Assembly: GCA_025144025.1 (NCBI GenBank)
Contig: JALXWS010000002.1
Coordinates: 1-64,000, forward strand
DNA from: Corynebacterium sp. p3-SID1241
GTDB lineage: Bacteria; Actinomycetota; Actinomycetes; Mycobacteriales; Mycobacteriaceae
Length of the DNA: 64,000 nucleotides
Direction: 5' to 3'
Positions 28,856-38,797 of the stretch are shown piece by piece; positions within the stretch are counted from its first letter, which is position 1; each line of letters begins with the position of its first letter. A program made the translations under genes and the position numbers. The notes under the pieces are model-generated. The model did no database searches. It saw nothing but the letters and a program-made list of their open reading frames with translations, and had not been told where the DNA came from.

Positions 28856-29746
28856 TCAGCACACCGTCTCGTGGGATTCGTGCTCTGGGTGCTCAATCTG
28901 GATGGTGGAGTGCTCGATACCGTGTTCGCGCAGGGCCTGCTGGGCGGCATCCAACAGCGGGCCGGTGCCGACGGTGCCGTCGCGCACGATATGCACGGTC
29001 GTGAGCACGTTCACGCCGTCCAGGCTCCACAAGTGCAGGTCGTGGATGTCAGCAACGCCCTCGACCTGCCGCAGCGCGGGCTCGATCGCACTGGCGTCGA
29101 AGTCCGCCGGGACTTGCTCGAGCAGCACGCTCGCCGAAAGCCGCATGAGCTGCCAGGCGCGCGGCAGCACCATCGCCGCGATCGCTAGGGAGGCGATCAC
29201 GTCCGCCGCCACAAACCCCGTGGTCAGTACCACGATGCCGGCCACGATTACTGCGACCGAGCCGAGCATATCCACTAACACGTGCAAGAACGCGCCCTCC
29301 ACGTTGATCGAGGATTTGCGGTGCCGGTGCAGAACCCACGCCGATAGCGCATTCGCCACCAGGCCGATCACCGCGATGATCAGCATCGTTTTTCCCTGCA
29401 CTTCGGCCGGGCTCTGCAGGCGGCGCACCGCCTCGACGACAATCCACACCGAGATCGCCAGCACCATCACTGCGTTCGCCAGTGCAGCAAGCACCTCCAC
29501 TCGTCGGTAGCCGTACGTGGCCTGAGCCGATGCTTGTCGGCGCCCAACCAACACCGCTAACACCGCGATGATCAACCCCGCAGCGTCGGAAAGCATGTGC
29601 ATCGCATCCGCCATCAGCGCCATCGAACCCGCCAACCAGCCGCCGATCAGCTCCGCGAAGAAGACGGTGCCGGTAATGCCTAGCGCAATCAAGAGTGCGC
29701 GCAGCGGCGTGCTGGAGTGATCGTGGTCGTGGTGCTCGTGTGCCAT
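28856..29746 (-). CDS. cation diffusion facilitator metal exporter (ZitB/CzcD-like)
   Basis: A 296-residue CDF protein that exports Zn2+ (or Co2+/Cd2+) in exchange for protons. A His-rich N-terminus (MAHEHHDHDHSS) precedes six transmembrane helices. The metal-site residues of helix 2 are in LMADAMHMLSDAAGL, and those of helix 5 in FLHVLVDMLGSVAV. The C-terminal cytoplasmic domain contains DIHDLHLWSLDG and ends in a second His-rich stretch (EHPEHESHETVC). The gene appears more GC-rich than its surroundings and abuts IS remnants, suggesting horizontal acquisition. Specificity for zinc is likely, not proven. Confidence 0.93.
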   Translation of the reverse strand: MAHEHHDHDHSSTPLRALLIALGITGTVFFAELIGGWLAGSMALMADAMHMLSDAAGLIIAVLAVLVGRRQASAQATYGYRRVEVLAALANAVMVLAISVWIVVEAVRRLQSPAEVQGKTMLIIAVIGLVANALSAWVLHRHRKSSINVEGAFLHVLVDMLGSVAVIVAGIVVLTTGFVAADVIASLAIAAMVLPRAWQLMRLSASVLLEQVPADFDASAIEPALRQVEGVADIHDLHLWSLDGVNVLTTVHIVRDGTVGTGPLLDAAQQALREHGIEHSTIQIEHPEHESHETVC

Positions 29747-29974
29747 GCACTCAGCCTATCCCCGTCGACGCTTATTGACAATTAAATGAAAATGGATGGC
29801 GGTAAGCGCAGCCACTGAGGCCAAGTCGGCCTGATTTAGGCCATTGTGCCGTTGTCCTTTGAATGTGTAGAGAAGCTGAAACAAGAACAACCAAAAAGTA
29901 CTGCAGCCGCATGTCAGGAAAGCAACTGCTGCGTGTACGCGAGGTAAATATAATTCTACATTTGTATAAATTCA
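29747..29974. other. AT-rich intergenic stretch between the CDF gene and pyk
   Basis: I see no credible gene. The part next to the CDF gene should hold its promoter; the minus-strand frame across 29772-29975 has no recognisable features. The region from about 29940 is very AT-rich and grades into the T tract of the pyk terminator. Low GC content beside the GC-rich CDF gene is consistent with a recombination boundary. Confidence 0.4.
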
Positions 29975-30027
29975 TATAGAAAAGCGCCGCGACCCGTGGA
30001 ACGTTTTAAAGGGTGGGGCGCGGCGCT
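29975..30027 (-). terminator. intrinsic terminator of pyk
   Basis: The stem AGCGCCGCG (29983-29991) with CGCGGCGCT (30019-30027), extended inward by CCC/GGG pairs, is followed on the minus strand by TTTTCTATATG. It starts 12 bp after the pyk stop. Confidence 0.85.
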
Positions 30028-30038
30028 CGTACCAAAAC

Positions 30039-31457
30039 CTACTTCTTGGTTTCACCCAACAAGTGGCACTGAATCATGTTGGTGTTGCCAGCAATTCCTG
30101 GAGGAGTACCAGCAATGACGACAATCATGTCACCTTCTTCGTACTTGTCCATCTCCAGCAATGCATCATCGATGGCTTCCATCATGTCATCGGTGGACTT
30201 AACGTGCGGACTCAAGAAGGTCTCAGCACCCCAAGTCAATGCCAGCTGGGAGCGCACCGCCGGGTTCGGGGTAAACGCCAGCAACGGCAGGTGAGAGTGC
30301 AGGCGCGCTACGCGCTTTGCAGTATCACCGGAGGTGGTGAAGGCCACGATAGCCTTCGCATTCAGGCGCTCTGCAATATCGCGGGCGGAGTAAGAAACTA
30401 CGCCGCGCTTGGTGCGCGGAACGTGGGTGAGCGGCGGAACCTTGCCGCCGTCCTCAGCATTGGCCACGATCTTGGACATGGTACGCACAACGTTTTGTGG
30501 GTCAATACCCACAGACGTCTCACCGGAGAGCATGACGGCATCGGCGCCATCGAGCACAGCATTGGCCACATCGGAGGCCTCCGCACGGGTCGGGCGCAGA
30601 TTGGAAATCATGGAATCCAGCATCTGTGTAGCCACGATGACCGGCTTAGCGTTCTCGCGAGCAATCTGGATAGCGCGCTTCTGGAATAGCGGCACGCGCT
30701 CCAGCGGTACCTCCACGCCAAGGTCACCGCGAGCAATCATGATGGCATCGAATGCCAACACGATGGATTCGAGGGCATCGACTGCCTCCGGCTTTTCCAG
30801 CTTGGCAATAACCGGAACGCGGCGGCCCTCTTCGTCCATGATCTCGTGGACCTTATCCACGTCGGCTGGGGAGCGAACGAAGGACAAAGCAATCAGGTCA
30901 ACGCCAAGCTTCAATGCGAAACGCAGGTCAGCAATGTCCTTCTCCGACAAAGTCGGCACGGAAATATCCATACCCGGCAGGGATACGCCCTTGTTATTGG
31001 AAACTGGGCCACCTTCGGTGACCTCACAAACGACGTCGTTGCCGTCGACTTCCTTACATACAACAGCAACCTTGCCGTCATCAATCAACAGGCGGTCACC
31101 AGGCTTGGCATCCTTAGCCAAGCCCTTGTAGGTGGTGGAAACGCGGTCGTGGGTGCCTTCGATATCGTCCACGGTGATGCGGACAATCTCGCCGTCATTC
31201 CACTGCTCCTCGCCGTTAATGAAGCGGCCAAGGCGAATCTTGGGGCCCTGTAGGTCCGCCAAAATACCAACGGCGCGGCCAGTCTTATCAGTAGCCTGGC
31301 GCACCCAGTTGTAATTCGCCCCGTGGTCCGCATGCTCGCCGTGAGACATATTCAGGCGGGCAACGTCCATACCGTCTTGAACGAGGCGCAAAATTCCATC
31401 CTCGCTAGCTACGGCAGGGCCGAGAGTACAGACAATCTTCGTTCTTCTATCCAGCAT
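30039..31457 (-). CDS. pyk: pyruvate kinase
   Basis: A 472-residue glycolytic enzyme converting phosphoenolpyruvate and ADP to pyruvate and ATP. It has the family start RRTKIVCTLGPAVASEDGI and the active-site signature IMIARGDLGVEVPLERV. The catalytic Lys block is VIAKLEKPEAVDAL, and the substrate loop is ATQMLDSMISNLRPTRAEASDVANAVLDGADAVMLSGE. The frame extends 105 codons upstream into lgt, but homology and codon pattern begin at MLDRRTK (31457). It follows lgt after 154 bp, the order also seen in C. glutamicum, and ends with a strong terminator. Confidence 0.96.
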   Translation of the reverse strand: MLDRRTKIVCTLGPAVASEDGILRLVQDGMDVARLNMSHGEHADHGANYNWVRQATDKTGRAVGILADLQGPKIRLGRFINGEEQWNDGEIVRITVDDIEGTHDRVSTTYKGLAKDAKPGDRLLIDDGKVAVVCKEVDGNDVVCEVTEGGPVSNNKGVSLPGMDISVPTLSEKDIADLRFALKLGVDLIALSFVRSPADVDKVHEIMDEEGRRVPVIAKLEKPEAVDALESIVLAFDAIMIARGDLGVEVPLERVPLFQKRAIQIARENAKPVIVATQMLDSMISNLRPTRAEASDVANAVLDGADAVMLSGETSVGIDPQNVVRTMSKIVANAEDGGKVPPLTHVPRTKRGVVSYSARDIAERLNAKAIVAFTTSGDTAKRVARLHSHLPLLAFTPNPAVRSQLALTWGAETFLSPHVKSTDDMMEAIDDALLEMDKYEEGDMIVVIAGTPPGIAGNTNMIQCHLLGETKK

Positions 31458-31611
31458 TATTGGCCTATTCCGTCGGAGAAACTGAACACTCCCCAACCTA
31501 CTCCTTCGGACGGATTGCGGCCACAAATTTCCGATTTCATTTTCCGAACGGGCACCCCAAAATCCCCTGATTCCCACAAAACAAACCCAAACGGAAACAC
31601 TTGGGCAAGAT

Positions 31612-32565
31612 CTATGTCGTCGAAGAGTCTCGCTGCTGCCCCTCAGATACCGTGTGCTCATCGCCGCGTTGGCGGCTATCGCGGTTCTCCGCCCAGGATT
31701 TAGGATCCACCTCTTCGGGGGATTCTGAACCTTGGCGGCGTCTATCGAGCAAGAAAAAGACAATCGCGGCAATGATAAAAATCACAAGGGAGACGATGAT
31801 ATTCACGCGCACCCCAAAGATATGAGTAGCTTCATCGGAACGCATTCCTTCAATAAAGAACCGGCCCAAGGTATATCCCATAACGTAGAGGGCAAAGACT
31901 CGCCCGTGGCCCAGCTTCCACGCCTTGTGCGCCCACAGGAGGAATAAGCACACTAAGACATTCCACACCATCTCGTAGAGAAAAGTCGGATGCACGGAAG
32001 TCATAACCTCACCCGTGGAGTGCCCAGATATTGGCGCATAACCGCCATTTTCATTGACACGGTAATAGATATCCAAAGCCCACGGAACGTCGGTTGGGCG
32101 CCCATAAAGTTCTTGATTAAACCAGTTGCCCAGTCGCCCAATCGCCTGTGCAAGCACAAGTCCGGGGGCCACCGCATCGGCAAATGGCCCAAGTGGGATC
32201 TTCTTGATCTTAAAAAGCACCCATAGCGCCAGCGCACCGAGGGCTACGGCTCCCCATATACCTAACCCGCCGTTGTTAATCTTTAGCGCGTCCGCGGGAT
32301 TGCAGTTATCACAGAAATACTTCTGATTATCGGTAATAACGTGGTAGAGGCGCCCGCCCACGATGCCCGCGGGGATGACAACGATAGCCGCATCCCAGAC
32401 CGTATCTGGATTTCCACCGCGAGCCGTATAGCGGCGCAAGGTCATACGCAGGCCGACAATAATGCCAACGATAATGCACAGCGCATAGGCGCGAATGGGA
32501 ATTGACCCTAACTGCCAGACACCCTGTGGCGGGGACGGAATATTTGCAAGAACTTGAGTGTGCAC
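31612..32565 (-). CDS. lgt: prolipoprotein diacylglyceryl transferase
   Basis: Lgt transfers diacylglycerol from phosphatidylglycerol to the lipobox Cys of prolipoproteins, the first step of lipoprotein maturation. This 317-residue membrane protein shows the signature [23 protein letters not shown] and [15 protein letters not shown]. The acidic, hydrophilic C-terminal tail (about 45 residues) is not conserved. I place the start at the GTG at 32565 because [12 protein letters not shown] then aligns with C. glutamicum Lgt; another GTG lies ten codons earlier. It serves substrates such as the lipoprotein at 43.5-44.3 kb. Confidence 0.94.
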   Translation of the reverse strand: MHTQVLANIPSPPQGVWQLGSIPIRAYALCIIVGIIVGLRMTLRRYTARGGNPDTVWDAAIVVIPAGIVGGRLYHVITDNQKYFCDNCNPADALKINNGGLGIWGAVALGALALWVLFKIKKIPLGPFADAVAPGLVLAQAIGRLGNWFNQELYGRPTDVPWALDIYYRVNENGGYAPISGHSTGEVMTSVHPTFLYEMVWNVLVCLFLLWAHKAWKLGHGRVFALYVMGYTLGRFFIEGMRSDEATHIFGVRVNIIVSLVIFIIAAIVFFLLDRRRQGSESPEEVDPKSWAENRDSRQRGDEHTVSEGQQRDSSTT

Positions 32566-32610
32566 GTAGCTAGTGTGCCTTATTCCCCACCCCACCGGCC
32601 AGTTGGGGTA

Positions 32611-33441
32611 TCACTCCAACTTGCGCGCGGGGCACGCTGGGTGCTGGCCGGCAGCCACCAGGGAACGTGCCAAAGCAGTAGGGTCTTGAGCGGCCATGAC
32701 AGATTCACCAATGAGCACAGCATCTGCACCGCGAGAGGCATAGTGAAAAAGGTTGCGGGCATTATTAACCCCGCCTACCGCGATGCGCAGGATGGACTCT
32801 GGCAGACCTGGTGCGATGTCATTGAACGCCTCACGGTTAATGGCATCCGAAGCCAGCGACCACGCATTAATGGCAATTACGCTGCTTCCTGCCTTGATCG
32901 CCCGGTCAACCTCGGCACAGTTGCGGACCTCGACGATGGCGGTCATCCCGAGCGATTCCACGCGGTCTAATAGGGCCTCAAGGCGAGCTTGCTCCAAGAG
33001 TTCTACCTGCAAGGGAATTGCATCGGCGCCATAACAGCGGGCCTCGTGGATTTGGTAGGGGTCCACGATGAGATCACGCGACATCATGGGTATATCAATC
33101 GCTGCTCGTGCGGCTGCCATGTCCTCCAAAGAACCGTGGAATCGGCGGAAATCGGTTTGGCAGGCCATAAGATGCACACCGCATCCCTCAAAGGTGCGGG
33201 CCCATTCCGCCATCTGCTCCGCAGAGCCTACGCGTGCAATTTCGCCGCCATAGGGAACGGCGCGTTTGAGCTCGGTGATAACCGAGCAGCCGGTACGCAG
33301 CAGCGCGGCTCGCGCATCGCGGGGAGATTCCATATCGCGCGAGCGCGCCTTCACCTCTTTGAAGGACACGCGGGCTTCCCGCGCAGCGACGTCCTCCAAG
33401 ACTCCTGCTACAAGGTGGTCAACGGCAATGGGCGTAGGCAT
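32611..33441 (-). CDS. trpC: indole-3-glycerol phosphate synthase
   Basis: A 276-residue TIM-barrel enzyme that closes the indole ring in tryptophan synthesis. Motifs include SFKEVKARSRD near the N-terminus, VITELKRAVPYGGEIA (catalytic Lys), MMSRDLIVDPYQI and the phosphate-binding IAVGGVNNARNLFHYASRGADAVLIGES. The ATG at 33441 is preferred over a GTG two codons earlier because GGAGG then has a 9-bp spacing. It is a stand-alone TrpC with no trpF domain. It lies between a Trp-associated membrane protein gene and lgt, where mycobacteria also have trpB and trpA; these are not present. Confidence 0.94.
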   Translation of the reverse strand: MPTPIAVDHLVAGVLEDVAAREARVSFKEVKARSRDMESPRDARAALLRTGCSVITELKRAVPYGGEIARVGSAEQMAEWARTFEGCGVHLMACQTDFRRFHGSLEDMAAARAAIDIPMMSRDLIVDPYQIHEARCYGADAIPLQVELLEQARLEALLDRVESLGMTAIVEVRNCAEVDRAIKAGSSVIAINAWSLASDAINREAFNDIAPGLPESILRIAVGGVNNARNLFHYASRGADAVLIGESVMAAQDPTALARSLVAAGQHPACPARKLE

Positions 33442-33527
33442 CAGCACCTCCCTCCACGGGCGATTGAGATCACACTTTTAGGTTAACCCGCTCAGGTGCT
33501 GTTCCGGAAATTGCATAAGCCGTGCGG

Positions 33528-34166
33528 CTATTTTTTATCCACATCGGTGGGATCGATATCGCTATCAAGTGCATCCCACATCACGCGGCCGGAATCAGCG
33601 GAAGTTTCCAAATCCTCCCCCAACTTTGCTTGGCGAGCCGCCGGTGTCTCATATTTGCTCGAGACTTTCGTCTTATCCTCGCCAGGATTACGGGCCAGCA
33701 TAACGGCGCCAAAGAGAGCTGCAGCAGCGCCCAGTATCGCCATAGCTGGGCCGAGGGAGTGTACTTCGGTGGAAACAACCGTGGCCCAATCGGAAATCTG
33801 GGCGGAATCCACCGCGTTTTCATTGGCCGAGGCACCCTGCAAAATCTTTTGCGCACGCTCGGCCTCCGCTCCTGCTGTCAGTAGGTTAATTGGGGTCCAC
33901 GCGCTGGCCGCTGCCGCTAGGGCACAGACAATGCCCACCACTCGCCTACCAATGCGGCGCAACGCCATGCCCGCAACGGCGCCTGCCACTAGGACAAGCG
34001 TCAAGGCCATGATTTCCAGCGACCACGCCGAACCTACAATGTCATTGGTCGCAGAGCCAGCCTTATCGTCCTCGCTGACGGCCACGACCCACGTCGCGCG
34101 CGAGGCAAGCCACAAAACGATGGCTCCTACAGCGATAAGTAGTGGTCCAAGGCGTCGAGCCTTCAC
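33528..34166 (-). CDS. Trp-operon-associated membrane protein (TIGR02234-like)
   Basis: A 212-residue protein with four hydrophobic helices (about residues 7-24, 48-68, 76-93 and 140-158). It resembles the actinobacterial membrane proteins found in tryptophan operons (Rv1610 in M. tuberculosis, directly before trpC). Its function is unknown; the constant neighbourhood suggests a link to tryptophan or indole metabolism or transport. The last 50 residues are hydrophilic. The start overlaps the hisI stop by 4 bp, making it the distal gene of the his transcript. Confidence 0.8.
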   Translation of the reverse strand: MKARRLGPLLIAVGAIVLWLASRATWVVAVSEDDKAGSATNDIVGSAWSLEIMALTLVLVAGAVAGMALRRIGRRVVGIVCALAAAASAWTPINLLTAGAEAERAQKILQGASANENAVDSAQISDWATVVSTEVHSLGPAMAILGAAAALFGAVMLARNPGEDKTKVSSKYETPAARQAKLGEDLETSADSGRVMWDALDSDIDPTDVDKK

Positions 34167-34525
34167 AATTGCCCTCCTAGGAGATCCGTGGCGTCAAAGC
34201 ACGTGCGGTCACCGGTATGGCACGCGCCGCCGCGCTGCCGCACGGTCAGCAGGATAGTATCTCCATCGCAGTCAAGGCGAACGCCCAGCACCGCTTGCGT
34301 GTTTCCGGAAGTTTCCCCCTTTACCCAATAATCATTGCGAGAACGCGAGTAATACGTACCCTTGCACGTGGCAAGGGTATGGGCCAAGGCGTGGTCATCC
34401 ATCCACGCCATCATCAGCACCTCGCCGGAGTCAGCTTGCACAATGGCAGGAACTAGTCCTTGGTTGTTGCGCTTGAGCCGCTTGGCGATGCCCCTGTCTA
34501 GTTCATACTCGGCTGGGTTAGTCAT
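34163..34525 (-). CDS. hisI: phosphoribosyl-AMP cyclohydrolase
   Basis: A 120-residue HisI, the metal-dependent enzyme opening the adenine ring of PR-AMP at the third step of histidine synthesis. Conserved blocks are [66 protein letters not shown], with the metal-binding Asp and Cys residues in place. No HisE (pyrophosphohydrolase) domain is fused; in C. glutamicum hisE lies with hisG elsewhere. It overlaps hisF and the next gene by 4 bp each. Confidence 0.96.
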   Translation of the reverse strand: MTNPAEYELDRGIAKRLKRNNQGLVPAIVQADSGEVLMMAWMDDHALAHTLATCKGTYYSRSRNDYWVKGETSGNTQAVLGVRLDCDGDTILLTVRQRGGACHTGDRTCFDATDLLGGQL

Positions 34526-35292
34526 CGGCGCACCTCGTAGCCCGCTGTGGCTAGGGCATCTTTTACGTCGCCGATTTCTACCTCGCCGAAGTGAAAAATG
34601 CTCGCGGCTAATACGGCATCGGCTCCGGCCGCAATAGCCGGTGGGAAATCTGCGGCACTGCCCGCACCACCGGAGGCGATTACCGGAATGGTCACCGCCG
34701 CGCGTACAGCGCTTAGCATGTCGACATCAAAGCCTTCCTTGGTGCCATCGCCATCCATCGAGTTAAGCAAGATTTCGCCTACCCCGAGCTCTTCGCCACG
34801 GCGAGCCCATTCAACGGCGTCGATACCGGCCGATGTGGTGCCGCCATGCGTAGTGACTTCAAAGCCGGAAGGCGCATACTCCTCTTGGCACCTGCGAGCA
34901 TCAACCGACAGGACAATGCATTGTGCACCAAAAATCCCGGCCATTTCGCTCAATAGCTCTGGGTTTCGAATGGCGGCGGTATTGATAGAAACCTTATCCG
35001 CACCGGCGCGCAAGAGCTCTCGGACATCTTCCACGCTGCGAACCCCACCGCCCACGGTCAGTGGGATAAATACTTGGTCTGCGGTTCGGCGTACGACCTC
35101 GAGCATGGTCGATCGCCCTTGCGTCGATGCAGAAACGTCCAAGAACGTAAGCTCGTCGGCTCCGAGGGCATCGTAACGCGCAGCTAGCTCTACTGGGTCC
35201 CCTGCATCACGCAGGTTTTCAAAATTTACGCCCTTGACTACCCGGCCTTGGTCCACATCTAGGCAGGGGATCACGCGTACGGCTACAGCCAT
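34522..35292 (-). CDS. hisF: imidazole glycerol phosphate synthase cyclase subunit
   Basis: A 256-residue TIM barrel that uses ammonia from HisH to form imidazole glycerol phosphate and AICAR. The two catalytic Asp residues are visible in [15 protein letters not shown] (Asp12) and [16 protein letters not shown]. The frame opens 43 codons upstream, but homology starts at [12 protein letters not shown] and AAGGAGG lies before it, so 35292 is the start. A 29-bp gap separates it from impA, one of the larger spacings in the operon. Confidence 0.97.
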   Translation of the reverse strand: MAVAVRVIPCLDVDQGRVVKGVNFENLRDAGDPVELAARYDALGADELTFLDVSASTQGRSTMLEVVRRTADQVFIPLTVGGGVRSVEDVRELLRAGADKVSINTAAIRNPELLSEMAGIFGAQCIVLSVDARRCQEEYAPSGFEVTTHGGTTSAGIDAVEWARRGEELGVGEILLNSMDGDGTKEGFDVDMLSAVRAAVTIPVIASGGAGSAADFPPAIAAGADAVLAASIFHFGEVEIGDVKDALATAGYEVRR

Positions 35293-35321
35293 TGCGGCCG
35301 CCTCCTTAGGGATTGTAATTC

Positions 35322-36104
35322 TTAGTGAGAAAAGGAATCTCTGTGCCGCGACAAAATTTCCAAAATAGTGGCATGAACTTGCGGGGTTCCTGCCACCATG
35401 CCGCGTGACTGCGGGGTCCACGGATTGCCCTCAGGATCAGTGACAACCCCGCCGGCTGCTTGAACTTGTAACGCCCCAGCGGCGTTGTCCCACGGGTGTG
35501 GGGAGAAATTAATCGCCCCATCAAACACACCCTGCGCTACGAAGGCATTATCGAGTCCTACAGAGCCAGTCATACGGGGTCGCAGGCCAGTCTCGCGCAG
35601 TTCATGGAAAATATCGGTGGGCAGGTGAGAAGAACAGCCCACATGGCCGCGCGCTTCATCAAATCCCATCGCGTCTTGGCCACCGCCGAATCCGGCAGCA
35701 GGGCCGCCGACTGAACGCAGTGGCGAGCCATCGCAGGTGACCAAACGGCGCTCCAAAAGTGGAAAGTCAGACACCGCAGCAATCGGTGCGCTTTCATGGA
35801 TAAGCGCCACAAGGATTCCTGCCATGGGATTGCCGGCAGAATAATTTGCGGTGCCATCGATTGGGTCTACTACCCAAACGGTATCGAGTACACTGCCGCC
35901 AGATTCTTCCCCGTAGACTGGGATGCCGGTCACCTGGGTTAGGATTTCGCGCAGCTGCTTCTCAATGACGAGGTCCACTTCGGTGGCAAAATCGCCCTGC
36001 CCCTTAAAGCGGGCGGGCGCCGCACCGAGTCCGGAACGAAAGATGGGTTCTACTTGGTCTACAGCTGCCTCCGCGAAGGCCACCAACTCGCGGGGTTCCA
36101 TCAT
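35322..36104 (-). CDS. impA: inositol monophosphatase family protein (ImpA-like)
   Basis: A 260-residue Mg2+-dependent phosphatase of the inositol monophosphatase superfamily. Metal ligands appear in the acidic motif GEESGG (about residue 66), [15 protein letters not shown] (about residues 77-91) and the late HPWDNAAG. The same gene lies between hisA and hisF in C. glutamicum (impA) and M. tuberculosis (Rv1604). The substrate is uncertain: inositol phosphate is the family assumption. Histidinol phosphate is a possible alternative given the operon, although corynebacteria normally have a separate HisN. Confidence 0.9.
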   Translation of the reverse strand: MMEPRELVAFAEAAVDQVEPIFRSGLGAAPARFKGQGDFATEVDLVIEKQLREILTQVTGIPVYGEESGGSVLDTVWVVDPIDGTANYSAGNPMAGILVALIHESAPIAAVSDFPLLERRLVTCDGSPLRSVGGPAAGFGGGQDAMGFDEARGHVGCSSHLPTDIFHELRETGLRPRMTGSVGLDNAFVAQGVFDGAINFSPHPWDNAAGALQVQAAGGVVTDPEGNPWTPQSRGMVAGTPQVHATILEILSRHRDSFSH

Positions 36105-36107
36105 GGT

Positions 36108-36896
36108 TTAGTCGTCCTCAGGGTCGTATGGGTCAATGGTTTCTTCCGCCGGCAGCGGCTCTACTTCTACCACCGCAGCGAGAGCTTCCTCTAGGGTGAA
36201 GTTGCCTTCATAAAGGGCCTTGCCAATAATGGCGGAATCTATGCCCTCATTTACATACAGTGCCAGCTCGCGCAGGTCTTCGACACTAGAGATTCCACCA
36301 GAGGCGGTAATTTTGGCATCGGTTGCCATGGCTACCTCGCGCAGCAACTCAATATTTGGCCCGGTTAGTGTGCCATCTTTAGAAACATCCGTTACCACGA
36401 AGCGTTGACAACCGGCAGCGTCTAGGCGCTCGAGTACTTCCCACAAGTCGCCGCCATCGGAGACCCAGCCATTGCCCGTAACACGCCATTCGCCGCCGCC
36501 TTCGCGCACCGCTAGGTCCACCGCAACCTTTTCGCTATAACGTGCCAGTATTTGTTCAATCCAGTCAGGCTGCTCTAGAGCTGCGGTGCCAATATTAATA
36601 CGCTGCGCACCGGTCGCCAGCGCGCGCTCAACGGCTGCATCGTCTCGGATGCCGCCGGTAAGCTCGACGTTTATGCCTAGCTCTCGGGTAATTTTTGCCA
36701 TCTCTTCGTGGTTTGAGCCGCGACCAAAGGCTGCATCTAAGTCCACAAAATGCAGCCATTGCGCGCCCTGAGATTGCCACTTTAGCGCGGCATCGCGCGG
36801 TGCACCGTAAGAGTTTTCGGTGCCTGCTTCGCCTTGATCCAAGCGCACGGCCTGGCCTTGAGATACATCGACTGCGGGCAAAAGCGTAAAAGTCAT
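36108..36896 (-). CDS. hisA: ProFAR isomerase HisA
   Basis: A 262-residue TIM barrel catalysing the isomerisation of ProFAR to PRFAR, the fourth step in histidine synthesis. It aligns closely with C. glutamicum HisA from [27 protein letters not shown], with the catalytic Asp residues in PAVDV and [15 protein letters not shown]. The segment [12 protein letters not shown] corresponds to the region carrying the Trp that supports dual HisA/TrpF activity in mycobacterial PriA. Whether this enzyme has TrpF activity depends on whether a separate trpF exists. The C-terminal 20 residues are an acidic extension. An alternative ATG lies three codons upstream. Confidence 0.95.
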   Translation of the reverse strand: MTFTLLPAVDVSQGQAVRLDQGEAGTENSYGAPRDAALKWQSQGAQWLHFVDLDAAFGRGSNHEEMAKITRELGINVELTGGIRDDAAVERALATGAQRINIGTAALEQPDWIEQILARYSEKVAVDLAVREGGGEWRVTGNGWVSDGGDLWEVLERLDAAGCQRFVVTDVSKDGTLTGPNIELLREVAMATDAKITASGGISSVEDLRELALYVNEGIDSAIIGKALYEGNFTLEEALAAVVEVEPLPAEETIDPYDPEDD

Positions 36897-36910
36897 ATCC
36901 TTCATCCTAC

Positions 36911-37543
36911 CTAGAGCGTACGCATCCAGTTTTCCAAAAGCTGCGCACCTGCATCCCCGGATTTTTCCGGGTGGAATTGGGTGGCCCACAGGGCACCGTT
37001 TTCTACCGCCGCAACAAACCTATCGCCCGCGTGCTCAGCCCAACTGACCAAGGGCGGGCGAGTAATCTCCGTTTCCAACTCCCAGTGGCGAACGCCATAG
37101 GAATGCACGTAGTAGAAACGCTCGTCTTGCGCTAGTCCGGCAAACATGTCACTGCCAACGGGCACTTCCACGGTATTCCACCCCATATGCGGCAGCACCG
37201 TAGAGTGCAGCTTTTCGACGGTACCGGGCCACTCGCCGCAACCAGCGGAGTTTATGTTGTGTTCTACTCCGGCGTCGAAAAGCACCTGCATGCCTACGCA
37301 AATGCCCAACACCGGACGCTCCCCCGCCAAGCGCTGGCCGATGACCCTCGGGCCTTGCACCGCGTGCAACCCGCGCATGCACGCAGCAAAAGCACCCACG
37401 CCAGGAACTAGAAGCCCATCCGCTTCCACCGCTACCTTGGGGTCTGCGGTTACGGCAATTTCAGCGCCCACTCGCTCCAATGCGCGCTGTGCCGAGCGCA
37501 CGTTGCCCGCGCCATAATCCAATAATGCAACCGTTTTTGCCAT
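36911..37543 (-). CDS. hisH: imidazole glycerol phosphate synthase glutaminase subunit
   Basis: A 210-residue class I glutamine amidotransferase supplying ammonia to HisF. The nucleophile is Cys82 in [12 protein letters not shown], and the catalytic His and Glu are in [13 protein letters not shown] near the C-terminus. The oxyanion-strand motif [11 protein letters not shown] is present. It is the partner subunit of HisF; the two genes are separated by hisA and impA, as in C. glutamicum. The gene follows the MFS transporter gene by 3 bp. Confidence 0.97.
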   Translation of the reverse strand: MAKTVALLDYGAGNVRSAQRALERVGAEIAVTADPKVAVEADGLLVPGVGAFAACMRGLHAVQGPRVIGQRLAGERPVLGICVGMQVLFDAGVEHNINSAGCGEWPGTVEKLHSTVLPHMGWNTVEVPVGSDMFAGLAQDERFYYVHSYGVRHWELETEITRPPLVSWAEHAGDRFVAAVENGALWATQFHPEKSGDAGAQLLENWMRTL

Positions 37544-37546
37544 GGG

Positions 37547-38797
37547 CTACACCTTACGCATACGGCGCAGACGCGTCCGGATATCATTGGTTTCGCTCAC
37601 CCGGGTGCGCCCGAGTACAAAGTCTGCCACCGTCATAAGCAAACCAACAACGAGGATGGCCACGCCGGCCCCAAACGCCCCCGCATAGCCATAGCCGGCG
37701 ACCAAGGCGCCCAAAAGAGTCGAGCCCAAACCGGTGCCGCCGTCATAGAAGATATTCCAGATGGCCGAAGCCTCCGAGACCCGCTCGCGCGGCAGGCGAT
37801 CAAACATGGACAGCAGCGCCTCATTTTGGGCAATACCGAACGCGCCACCGAACAGGAAGGCACCAAGCACGAGCCACCACACGGAGCCATCGAGGTAGAG
37901 GGGCACTGCGATAGCAAGCACGCCCACAATCCCCATGATCTGGCTCGGGATATACAGACGGCCCGGGGTGCCTACGCGGTCTGCCACCATGCCCGCGAGG
38001 TAGCGGAAAATCATGGCGGCGCCACCAACGATGGATAGCATGATGCCTGCCAGGCTGGCGCCGCGCTCTGCATCAAGTTCTTGCACTGCGGGCGGCAGGA
38101 AGGACGACACGGCACCGTAGCTCATAGAGAAAGTAGTCAACGCCAATGCGGGGACTAACACCAGCTTCCACGTGGGAACGCGAATCAGGTTCGGCTTATC
38201 CTCGGTATCAGAGGCAAGCGTGACCTTAATCTTAGGAATGCGCAGGCACAGACCAAACCCTAGGAAGCCAATGATGCCGGCGGTGATATACGTCGAGGCA
38301 TATCCCAGCTTTTCCGCCATGATCAACCCTAAAGGCAAAAAGACCATCTGGCCGAGTCCGGTAAAGACGCCAATCATGCCGGTTGCCTTGCCTAATAGGC
38401 GGACCGGCGCAAGCTCTGCAATGAGCGCGGACTCGGAGACGGTAAGCGCGCCAAATCCCACGCCACGCATGGCAGAAAAGAGCAGGACTACCCAAGCATC
38501 GGTGCCCAACAGATGGCCGAAAGCCGGTACACCCAAAGTGAAGGCAGATAGAGCCATCACGCGGCGGTAGCCCCATCGGCGCAGCAGCCACGGTGAGATG
38601 ATCTGGGTGAGGACGGTAAAGGCCATGAAGATGCCCGTGGACGAGCCTGCCAAGGTGGCCGAACCACCGGAGTCAATGACTGCTAGGGGCACCACCGGAA
38701 GAAGGATGGACCAGGCACCGAATGCTGCGGCGATGGCCAGCATGGTCGCGGTATATCCAGGTACCTTCCAGATATTAGTTTCTTGGGTATTGCTCAT
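37547..38797 (-). CDS. MFS transporter within the his operon
   Basis: A 416-residue major facilitator protein with 12 predicted helices. The cytoplasmic loop between helices 2 and 3 has the weak motif LRRWGYRRVMAL and the second half has VADRVGTPGRLY. Its start overlaps the stop of the upstream 55-codon gene by 4 bp and it ends 3 bp before hisH, so it is made with the histidine enzymes. C. glutamicum has a transporter gene at the same place. Substrate unknown: export of histidine or of a pathway intermediate is a reasonable guess, not shown by sequence. Confidence 0.88.
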   Translation of the reverse strand: MSNTQETNIWKVPGYTATMLAIAAAFGAWSILLPVVPLAVIDSGGSATLAGSSTGIFMAFTVLTQIISPWLLRRWGYRRVMALSAFTLGVPAFGHLLGTDAWVVLLFSAMRGVGFGALTVSESALIAELAPVRLLGKATGMIGVFTGLGQMVFLPLGLIMAEKLGYASTYITAGIIGFLGFGLCLRIPKIKVTLASDTEDKPNLIRVPTWKLVLVPALALTTFSMSYGAVSSFLPPAVQELDAERGASLAGIMLSIVGGAAMIFRYLAGMVADRVGTPGRLYIPSQIMGIVGVLAIAVPLYLDGSVWWLVLGAFLFGGAFGIAQNEALLSMFDRLPRERVSEASAIWNIFYDGGTGLGSTLLGALVAGYGYAGAFGAGVAILVVGLLMTVADFVLGRTRVSETNDIRTRLRRMRKV

